Shown piece after piece: positions 1 through 5,102 of a DNA stretch of 5,922 nt. Made by a program: the position numbers and the translations under genes. Where the stretch lies: positions 1-5,922 of the forward strand of contig JASHUL010000237.1 in NCBI GenBank assembly GCA_030039995.1. The letters run 5' to 3'. Source of the DNA: Thermoplasmata archaeon. Lineage in GTDB: Archaea > Thermoplasmatota > Thermoplasmata > Lutacidiplasmatales > UBA184. The notes under the pieces were generated by a model that ran no database searches, had not been told where the DNA came from, and saw nothing but the letters and a program-made list of their open reading frames with translations. Positions within the stretch are counted from its first letter, which is position 1; every line of letters begins with the position of its first letter.

Positions 1-1046
1 TCGGCGAGGCGTTTGTAGTTGTCGTAGACCTCGCCGGTCAGCACGCCGGTCCGGCGGCGCTCGTACGACTGCAGGATCGCGTAGAGGAGCACCTTGCAGT
101 GCGGAGGGAGCGAGCGACAGCACTCGATGATGATGTCCTTCTCGAGACGGTTCTTGGCTTTCACCACGTGGTCGCGGGTGATCCGCTTCGCGTGGTCCCG
201 TTCGGCCATCTCGGCGGCGAGCCGGAGGAGCGCGAGCGCCCGGCGGGCGTCGCCGCTCTCGAGCTGCGCGTACGCCGCGCACAACTCGATGACGCCCGGG
301 TCGACGACGCCGTCGCGGAACGCCACCCGGGCCCGGTCCTGGAGGATGTCCTGCAGCTGGGGCGCCTTGTACGGGTCGAAGAGAATCTTCTCCTCGTTCA
401 GGCGGCTGCGGACCCGGGCATCGAGGTGGTTCGTGAACTTGAGGTCGTTCGAGATCCCGAGCAGGACGAGCCTCGCCGTCTCGAGCTCCGTGTTCAGCTG
501 GCTCAGCGTGTAGAGCACGTTATCGCCGCTGCGCGCCACGAGCCGGTCGATCTCGTCGAGGACCAGCACGATCGTTCCGCCCTTCGAGTCCATGAGCCGG
601 CGCATCGCCGCCTGGACGCGGTCGAGCGACCAGCCCGTCGGGATCCGGTCCGCGTCGGTCTTCGCGAACGTGTTGCCGACATTCTGGAGGAGGCTGTAGG
701 CCGTGTCGATGTTGCCGCAGTTGACCGAGATGAACGTCACCTTGCCCGACGCTTCGGCTCGTCGCTGGAGGTCCTGACGGACCTGCGTCACGACGGCCGT
801 CTTTCCCGTGCCGATCTTCCCGTAGATCAGGAGGTTCGACGGTACATCCCCCCGCAGCGCCGGTGCGAGCACCTCGGCGACCTGTCGGATCTCGTTGTCG
901 CGGTGCGGAAGACGGGCGGGGACGTAGGAGTCCCGCAGCACCTCGCGATTCTCGCGGAACAGCTCGCTCTTCGTCTGCAGGAACGAGTCGAGGAACTCCG
1001 CGGTCGACGTTCCGGCGGGAGGAGCGGCGGTGCCGTACGACGGCAC
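1..1046 (-). CDS. cdc6: Orc1/Cdc6 family replication initiator, AAA+ ATPase (3' end cut off by window)
   Basis: This is the archaeal origin-recognition and helicase-loading ATPase, which binds origin DNA and recruits MCM. Counting from the GTG at 1046, the window holds 348 residues. The family lead-in FRENREVL..YVPARLPHR comes first. Walker A GKIGTGKT is at 76-83, Walker B VLVLDEID at 160-167 (D164, E165), sensor 1 Asn200 in LLGISND, and sensor 2 in GDARRAL near 265-271. The start of the C-terminal winged helix follows from about 315 to the edge. No ATG lies in frame before Walker A. I chose GTG 1046 because GGGAGG (1062-1057) lies ten bases upstream, and because third-position G+C falls from about 90% after it to about 70% before it. 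GTG 1166 stays open in frame and would add 40 Pro/Ala-rich residues. The gene is divergent from everything else here. Family identity is secure; the start is uncertain. Confidence 0.95.
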   Translation of the reverse strand, partial: MPSYGTAAPPAGTSTAEFLDSFLQTKSELFRENREVLRDSYVPARLPHRDNEIRQVAEVLAPALRGDVPSNLLIYGKIGTGKTAVVTQVRQDLQRRAEASGKVTFISVNCGNIDTAYSLLQNVGNTFAKTDADRIPTGWSLDRVQAAMRRLMDSKGGTIVLVLDEIDRLVARSGDNVLYTLSQLNTELETARLVLLGISNDLKFTNHLDARVRSRLNEEKILFDPYKAPQLQDILQDRARVAFRDGVVDPGVIELCAAYAQLESGDARRALALLRLAAEMAERDHAKRITRDHVVKAKNRLEKDIIIECCRSLPPHCKVLLYAILQSYERRRTGVLTGEVYDNYKRLA

Positions 1047-1067
1047 GGGCGTCGATCCTCCCGCCGG
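1012..1067. repeat. Nested inverted repeat / long hairpin over the cdc6 start
   Basis: The outer arms CCGGCGGGAGGA (1012-1023) and TCCTCCCGCCGG (1056-1067) are perfect 12-base reverse complements. Inside them, GTGCCGT (1030-1036) and ACGGCAC (1040-1046) form a 7-bp stem with an ACG loop. Between the stems, 1025-1029 can pair with 1050-1054 with one G-U pair, leaving a single mismatch and a three-base bulge. The total is about 24 base pairs in 56 bases. In the cdc6 transcript the left outer arm contains the ribosome binding site, and the inner stem begins with the GUG start codon. The same bases read as PPAGGST and PPAGTST in the cdc6 frame, so repeated protein sequence in a GC-rich genome is a competing explanation. 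Confidence 0.75.
1057..1062 (-). promoter_or_regulatory. Shine-Dalgarno sequence for cdc6 (start-deciding)
   Basis: Read on the minus strand this is GGGAGG, a good match to the archaeal 16S anti-Shine-Dalgarno CCUCC. It lies ten bases before GTG 1046. It supports that start over the upstream GTG at 1166. It also forms part of the left arm of the hairpin at 1012-1067, so it could be hidden by RNA pairing. The spacing is at the long end of the usual range. Confidence 0.5.
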
Positions 1068-1108
1068 TGGGCGGTCACTGACGGGCGTGACCGCCCCGTT
1101 GTTCGCTT

Positions 1109-1128
1109 GGTTCGGGTCCCACCGAACC
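1109..1128. repeat. Inverted repeat GGTTCGG-N6-CCGAACC
   Basis: The arms GGTTCGG (1109-1115) and CCGAACC (1122-1128) are perfect reverse complements around the six-base centre GTCCCA. The repeat lies 63 bases upstream of the preferred cdc6 start. The symmetry suits a dimeric DNA-binding protein or an RNA hairpin in the cdc6 leader. It does not match the origin recognition box sequences known to me. If cdc6 starts at 1166 instead, the repeat would be inside the coding region. Confidence 0.55.
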
Positions 1129-1227
1129 GGCGCTTCCGCCGGCCGGTCTTCGCTAGCAGGTGGCACCGTCGACGCCTACCCGGGCCTCGGGCGGCGGTCC
1201 GAGGAAGGCGAGCCATATCAACCTTCT

Positions 1228-1240
1228 GTATTTTTTTCGG
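1228..1240 (-). promoter_or_regulatory. Putative BRE/TATA element for cdc6
   Basis: Read on the minus strand this is CCGAAAAAAATAC, a purine-rich BRE-like start followed by an A-rich TATA-like core. It is the most AT-rich spot in the intergenic region. Transcription would be expected to begin about 25 bases downstream, near 1205. That leaves a leader of roughly 40 bases to GTG 1166 or 160 bases to GTG 1046. The element is a weak match to the usual archaeal TATA consensus, so this is a tentative call. Confidence 0.35.
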
Positions 1241-1335
1241 CCGATCCGACGTCGCGGCGTCGTCACGCGCCGTTCTTTCGGGTCCGTCGGGCTCGAAGGG
1301 CGGGACGACTCGACCGAATCCATTTGAAGGGGCGC

Positions 1336-1351
1336 CGGCTCTCTCGAGCCG
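1336..1351. repeat. Small hairpin abutting the start codon of the membrane protein gene
   Basis: CGGCTC (1336-1341) and GAGCCG (1346-1351) are perfect 6-bp arms around a TCTC loop. The right arm ends immediately before ATG 1352. If the transcript has a leader, the stem would sit exactly where the ribosome binds. If the transcript is leaderless, it is only a DNA palindrome at the start site. Six base pairs in GC-rich DNA can occur by chance. Confidence 0.35.
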
Positions 1352-1573
1352 ATGACGGAGCATCTGTCGGTCCCCGTCGGTCACGGCGAGCACGCGGTCA
1401 GCCCGATCTCCGTGCCCTGGGTCGTGGCGGCCGCGCTCATCTCGGCGGCCGGGCTCTTCGTGATCTGGTGGTGGCTCTACACCTTCAACCTCGAGTTCGC
1501 CTGGGGCCCGTTCCTCGTCTTCATCGGTTGCCTCATGTTCCTGAACCCGCGCGCCGGCTGGGACCACGCGTAG
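1352..1573 (+). CDS. Small two-helix membrane protein of unknown function
   Basis: This is a 73-residue protein I do not recognise. Residues 1-20 are polar and contain His4, His11 and His14. A strong hydrophobic helix runs from about 21 to 45 (VPWVVAAALISAAGLFVIWWW) and includes a triple Trp. A second, shorter hydrophobic stretch covers about 49-64, and the protein ends in a short polar tail NPRAGWDHA. No signal peptidase site or catalytic motif is evident. It is the first gene of the plus-strand run, 18 bases before ipk. That suggests co-transcription but says little about function. No clear Shine-Dalgarno precedes the ATG; a weak TATA-like element at 1321-1328 would suit leaderless initiation. 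The sharp hydrophobic pattern and operon-like spacing make a real gene likely, though it is short and has no family match I can name. Confidence 0.7.
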   Translation: MTEHLSVPVGHGEHAVSPISVPWVVAAALISAAGLFVIWWWLYTFNLEFAWGPFLVFIGCLMFLNPRAGWDHA

Positions 1574-1591
1574 GGCGCGGGGTCGGCGCGG

Positions 1592-2410
1592 ATGTCGACC
1601 TCGTCCGTCGCACCGCCGCCTCCGGTGATCGTCAAGCTCGGCGGGTCGGTGATCACGCGCAAGCGCGAGGTCGAGCGGGCGCGGCCGAAGGTGCTCGCTC
1701 GCCTGGCGCGCGAGGTGGCGCTCGTCCCGGCGGTGCCTCGCGTCGTGCTGCACGGGGCGGGCTCGTTCGGTCATCCGGGGGCGAAGAAGTTCGGCCTCGC
1801 GCGGGCGCCGCTTCCGGAGGAGACGGTCGCCGGCCGCGCCCGAGGCGCCGCCATCGTCGCGTCCGAGGTCCGTCGGCTGCATCTGCTCGTCCTCCGCGCG
1901 CTCGTCGCGGCCGGCGTCTCGGCGGCCTCGGTCCCGATCGCAACGCACGCGCGCAATCGCGAGGGCCGACTGGTCGCGTTCGACCCATCGCCGTTCGCGG
2001 AAACGCTCTCCCGCGGACTCGTCCCGGTTTCGTTCGGCGACGTGGTGCCCGACGAGCGCTGGAGGGCGTCGATCCTGAGCGCGGATACGATCGCCGAATC
2101 GCTCGTCGGGGCGCTGCACCCCGCGCGCGTGATCTTCGTCAGCGACGTCCCTGGGGTGTACTCGACCGGGGGCGCCGGCCGACGCGCGGTCGTGGGCGAG
2201 CTGACGCCGGCCGCGGTCGCATCGCTCCGTCCGGCGCCGGGCGTCGCCGACGTCACCGGTGGGATCCGAGGCAAGGTGGAGGCGATGCTCCGCATCGCCG
2301 ACGCCGGCGTGGACGCAGGTCTTATTAGCGGACTCAAAGATGGCGAACTCTCACGCGCCCTTCGGGGGGAAACGGTCTACGGGAGCTGGGCGCGCGCGCG
2401 GTCCGGGTAA
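1592..2410 (+). CDS. ipk: Isopentenyl phosphate kinase
   Basis: This cytosolic enzyme phosphorylates isopentenyl phosphate with ATP to isopentenyl diphosphate, the kinase step of the archaeal alternative mevalonate pathway. The 272 residues have the amino acid kinase fold. KLGGS (15-19) is the N-terminal nucleotide-binding loop. HGAGSFGH (54-61) is the substrate loop, in which the last His (61) is the residue diagnostic for this family. Next come GDVVPD (149-154), SADTI (163-167), SDVPGVY (184-190) and the DVTGGIRGK segment (220-228) of the ATP site. The HGxGSFGH loop separates it from acetylglutamate, uridylate and glutamate kinases of the same fold. The ATG follows the membrane gene by 18 bases and has no strong Shine-Dalgarno. 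Its last 71 bases overlap the start of fni, which performs the next pathway step. Length is normal for the family. Confidence 0.94.
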   Translation: MSTSSVAPPPPVIVKLGGSVITRKREVERARPKVLARLAREVALVPAVPRVVLHGAGSFGHPGAKKFGLARAPLPEETVAGRARGAAIVASEVRRLHLLVLRALVAAGVSAASVPIATHARNREGRLVAFDPSPFAETLSRGLVPVSFGDVVPDERWRASILSADTIAESLVGALHPARVIFVSDVPGVYSTGGAGRRAVVGELTPAAVASLRPAPGVADVTGGIRGKVEAMLRIADAGVDAGLISGLKDGELSRALRGETVYGSWARARSG

Positions 2411-3485
2411 GTCCGCGGACACGTCGGGACTCGACCTGAGCCATCGCAAGGCGGAGCACGTCAAGGTCGTCCTCGGGCGCGAGGTCGAGGGCCGGTACCG
2501 GTACTGGGACGACGTCCAGCTGATCCACAAGGCGCTCCCGGAAGTGGATTTTGCCGACATCGACCCGTCGGTCACGCTCCTCGGGCATCGGCTGCGAGCG
2601 CCGATCGTCATCACCGGGATGACGGGCGGTTTCCCGGACGCGGCGAAGATCAACGACAACCTCGCCCGGGCGGCGGCCGAGGTCGGCGTGGCGATGGGGG
2701 TCGGCAGCGAGCGGGCCGCGATCTTGAAGGGCCAGTACCCCGAGAGCTACGCGACGGTCGCCCAGCACGCGGTGCCCCTCAAGTTCGCGAACATCGGCGC
2801 GCCGCAGATCATCCCTCAGGGCCCGGGCGACCACGTCGTCGGGATCGAGGAGGTGCGGGCGGCGATGGAGCTGATCCACGCGGACGTCCTCGCGATCCAC
2901 CTGAACTTCCTCCAGGAGATGGTGCAGCCCGAGGGGGACCGGCGCGCCCGCGGCTGCCTCGCCGAGATCGGAAAGCTGGCCGCCCAGGTGCCGGTCCTCG
3001 TCAAGGAGACGGGCGCGGGGATCTCCCGGGAGGTCGCCGAGTCGCTCCGGGAACGCAAGGTCCGTGCCTTCGACGTGAGCGGGACCGGCGGGACCTCGTT
3101 CGCGGCGGTGGAGCACTATCGCGCGCTCGAGCAGGGCGCGGAGCGGGAGGCGCGGGTCGGGAAGACGTTCTGGGACTGGGGGATCCCCTCGCCGGTCTCG
3201 GTCCTCGAGCTGGTCCCGCTCGGCCTGCCGGTCGTCGCGAGCGGGGGCGTTCGGTCGGGCCTCGATGTCGCCCGCGCGATCGCCCTGGGTGCGACCGCCG
3301 CCGGCACGGCCGGTGGGGTGCTGCGGGCGGCATCGACCGGGTACGAGGAGACCCGCCGGGAGCTCGAGATCCTCGTGCACGAACTGAAGGTCGCGATGTT
3401 CCTTACCGGCTCCCGGACCGTCGACGACCTCCGGCGGGCCCCGTACCTGATCACCGGGGAGAGCCGGCCGTGGATCCATCGCTAG
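2340..3485 (+). CDS. fni: Type 2 isopentenyl-diphosphate delta-isomerase (FMN-dependent)
   Basis: This enzyme interconverts IPP and DMAPP using reduced FMN and Mg2+, and supplies the allylic primer for archaeal lipid chains. The 381 residues carry the family's signature blocks in order: SHRKAEHV (34-41), TGMTGG (92-97), GVGSERA (120-126), ANIGAPQ (150-156), HLNFLQE (187-193), QPEGD (196-200, the catalytic Gln and metal-binding Glu region), VKETGAGIS (221-229), DVSGTGGTSF (245-254), WGIP (280-283) and ASGGVRSGLD (300-309). GSERA has Glu where Gln is common. The start is forced upstream: between the ipk stop and SHRK the frame has no ATG, GTG or TTG, and ATG 2340 is the only normal start in the overlap. 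The resulting N-terminal extension of about 33 residues is Gly/Arg/Lys-rich and lacks recognisable motifs. GTG 2259 is a less likely alternative. No clear Shine-Dalgarno is seen, so coupling to ipk translation is likely. Confidence 0.95.
   Translation: MANSHAPFGGKRSTGAGRARGPGKSADTSGLDLSHRKAEHVKVVLGREVEGRYRYWDDVQLIHKALPEVDFADIDPSVTLLGHRLRAPIVITGMTGGFPDAAKINDNLARAAAEVGVAMGVGSERAAILKGQYPESYATVAQHAVPLKFANIGAPQIIPQGPGDHVVGIEEVRAAMELIHADVLAIHLNFLQEMVQPEGDRRARGCLAEIGKLAAQVPVLVKETGAGISREVAESLRERKVRAFDVSGTGGTSFAAVEHYRALEQGAEREARVGKTFWDWGIPSPVSVLELVPLGLPVVASGGVRSGLDVARAIALGATAAGTAGGVLRAASTGYEETRRELEILVHELKVAMFLTGSRTVDDLRRAPYLITGESRPWIHR
3456..3461 (+). promoter_or_regulatory. Shine-Dalgarno sequence for elp3 (start-deciding)
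   Basis: GGGGAG lies eight bases before GTG 3470, inside the 3' end of fni. It supports the GTG as the true elp3 start despite the 16-base overlap with fni. I saw no alternative start codon in frame in the roughly 80 bases upstream. Confidence 0.5.
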
Positions 3486-5068
3486 TCGACGCGTCCGTCC
3501 CGACGCCCGAGGCGCTGCACCGCGAGAAGCTCGCCCGCGCGAAGCAGGGCGCGTCGGGCCGGCTCTTGTCGAACGTCGACTGGGTCCGGAGCCTGCCCGA
3601 AGAGGAGCAACGGCGGTTGCACGGAACGATCCGCCGCAAACCGTCGCGGACGCTCTCGGGCGTGGCGGTGGTCGCGGTGATGACCGCGCCGGCCCGGTGC
3701 CCCCACGGCCGCTGCACCTACTGTCCGGGGGGAGTCGAGAACGCGAGCCCGCAGAGCTACACCGGCGAGGAGCCGTCCGCGCTGCGGGGCGCCCAATTCC
3801 ACTGGGACTCGCGCTCGATCACGCAGCATCGGGTCGAGACCCTGGAAGCGATCGGCCATCCGACCTCGAAGGTCGAAGTGATCGTCATGGGGGGGACGTT
3901 CCCCTCCCGACCCCGGGCCTACCAGTCGGAGACCCTCCGCGGGATCTACGACGGACTGAACGGGAGCACCAGCGCCTCGCTGGACGAGGCGATCCGCCGG
4001 AACGAGACGGCGAGGCACCGGATGGTCGGTCTGACGGTCGAGACACGGCCGGACTGGTGCGACGCCCGGGTGCTGCCGTTCCTCTTGGACGCCGGGGTCA
4101 CCCGGGTCGAGATCGGCGTGGAGTGCCTGCACGACGACGTCCTCCGCGCGGTCGGCCGGGCGCACGACGGCCGGGACGTCGTCCGAGCCACGCAGGAGGC
4201 CCGTGACCGGGGCCTGAAGGTCTGCTACCACCTGATGCTCGGCCTTCCCGGGATGGACCCGGCGTCCGACCTCGGGGACTTCCGTCGATTGTGGGACGAA
4301 CCCGAGTTTCGTCCGGACATGCTCAAGATCTACCCGACGCTGGTGCTCCCGGGGACTCCGCTGTTCGACGATTGGCGCGCGGGTCGCTACTGCCCGTACG
4401 ACACCGAAACGGCGGTCGAACTCCTCGCGGCGATGAAGCGGCGGGTCCCGCCGTGGGTGCGTATCCAGCGGATCCAGCGGGACATCCCGTCCCGGCTCGT
4501 CGCGGCCGGGGTCCGGGCGAGCAACGTGCGGCAGATGGCGATCGCACGACTTCGGGCCGAGGGCGCGGCGTGTCGATGCCTGCGCTGCCGGGAGGCCGGC
4601 CGTCGAGCGACTCCGCCGCCCGAGGCGTTCCGCTGGGGCCGCACGGAGTACCGAGCGGGCGGGGGCCGCGAGGTGTTCTTTTCCTGGGAAGACCCGGCCA
4701 CGGACACGGTCGCCGGGTTCCTGCGTCTGCGCTATCCGTCGGGCACGACTGACGGAGGGCTCGATGAGCCTGTGATCCGGGAACTCAAGGTCGTCGGGAG
4801 CGAGGTCGCCGTGGGGCGACCCGCGGGTCGAGCGACCGATTTTCAACACCGAGGGTTCGGCCGCGCCTTGCTCGAAGGAGCCGAAGCCGAAGCGCGCGCG
4901 GCCGGGTACTCCGGAGTGTACGTGACGAGCGCCGTGGGTACCCGGGAGTACTACCGCGCCCACGGGTACGTCCGTTCCGGCCCCTACCTGAGGAAACCGT
5001 TCTGCACCGGACGCAACGCGAGCGGCGTCCCATCGTTCGAGGGCGTTTCGGACCGGGGCAACCGTTAA
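3470..5068 (+). CDS. elp3: Elp3 family tRNA uridine(34) acetyltransferase, radical SAM plus GNAT
   Basis: Archaeal Elp3 acts alone to place a carboxymethyl-type group on C5 of wobble uridine 34 in tRNA, using S-adenosylmethionine, a [4Fe-4S] cluster and acetyl-CoA. The 532 residues start at a GTG. After a basic N-terminal region comes RTLSGVAVVAVMT (60-72), then the cluster ligands C77, C82 and C85 in CPHGRCTYCPGG. The radical SAM barrel includes MGGTF (140-144) and GLTVETRPDWC (187-197), and RIQRDIPSR follows. A CRCLRCRE cluster (C368, C370, C373) fits the family's zinc-binding linker. The C-terminal GNAT domain has RELKVVG, the acetyl-CoA loop QHRGFG (459-464) and the GTREYY segment with Y494 and Y495. 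About 22 residues follow the usual GPYLRK ending. The gene overlaps fni by 16 bases, which suggests translational coupling. All key residues are present. Confidence 0.97.
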   Translation: MDPSLVDASVPTPEALHREKLARAKQGASGRLLSNVDWVRSLPEEEQRRLHGTIRRKPSRTLSGVAVVAVMTAPARCPHGRCTYCPGGVENASPQSYTGEEPSALRGAQFHWDSRSITQHRVETLEAIGHPTSKVEVIVMGGTFPSRPRAYQSETLRGIYDGLNGSTSASLDEAIRRNETARHRMVGLTVETRPDWCDARVLPFLLDAGVTRVEIGVECLHDDVLRAVGRAHDGRDVVRATQEARDRGLKVCYHLMLGLPGMDPASDLGDFRRLWDEPEFRPDMLKIYPTLVLPGTPLFDDWRAGRYCPYDTETAVELLAAMKRRVPPWVRIQRIQRDIPSRLVAAGVRASNVRQMAIARLRAEGAACRCLRCREAGRRATPPPEAFRWGRTEYRAGGGREVFFSWEDPATDTVAGFLRLRYPSGTTDGGLDEPVIRELKVVGSEVAVGRPAGRATDFQHRGFGRALLEGAEAEARAAGYSGVYVTSAVGTREYYRAHGYVRSGPYLRKPFCTGRNASGVPSFEGVSDRGNR

Positions 5069-5070
5069 AC
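5061..5070 (+). promoter_or_regulatory. Putative TATA element for mat
   Basis: ACCGTTAAAC is an AT-rich spot in GC-rich sequence. It overlaps the elp3 stop codon (TAA at 5066-5068). Transcription from it would begin roughly at 5092-5095, giving a leader of about ten bases or none. This would let mat be transcribed on its own as well as from upstream. It is a single short weak match, so confidence is modest. Confidence 0.35.
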
Positions 5071-5102
5071 CCACCCCCGGCTCCGCCGACCGAGTGACCT
5101 CG

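Larger units (their letters stand above)
1047..1351. other. Divergent intergenic region between cdc6 and the small membrane gene
   Basis: About 300 bases with no convincing gene. The cdc6 frame stays open back to a stop near 1176-1178, but codon third positions look non-coding. Contents seen are part of the nested hairpin (to 1067), an inverted repeat at 1109-1128, an AT-rich island at roughly 1213-1238 in otherwise GC-rich sequence, and a small hairpin at 1336-1351 touching the next ATG. A weak TATA-like CATTTGAA at 1321-1328 is centred about 27 bases before ATG 1352, which would fit a leaderless transcript. Archaeal replication origins often lie beside cdc6 genes. I could not match a canonical origin recognition box here, so an origin is only a possibility. 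Confidence 0.6.

Noticed and set aside
1185..1204. CCTCGG/CCGAGG 6-bp inverted repeat
   Set aside because: It is short with an eight-base loop in GC-rich DNA and has no positional relation to a start or promoter, so chance is sufficient.
1231..1237. T7 run as a possible transcription terminator
   Set aside because: It lies between divergently transcribed genes, so nothing needs to end there. An A-rich promoter core for cdc6 on the other strand fits better.
99..1355. A 418-codon open frame on the plus strand opposite cdc6
   Set aside because: It lies antisense to a protein with Walker A, Walker B and both sensors intact, and has itself no recognisable domain.
827..2119. A 430-codon open frame on the minus strand spanning the end of cdc6 coding, the intergenic region, the membrane gene and ipk
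   Set aside because: It crosses several real genes in another frame and its product is Arg-rich low-complexity sequence without motifs; it is a GC-driven shadow.
1030..2328. A 432-codon plus-strand open frame crossing the intergenic region, the membrane gene and ipk
   Set aside because: It overlaps two better-supported genes in a different frame and becomes Arg/Gly-rich, which is typical of a GC shadow.
2334..3479. A 381-codon open frame on the minus strand opposite fni
   Set aside because: It is the antisense shadow of a gene with all type 2 isomerase signatures; the composition is Arg/Asp/Leu-rich without motifs.
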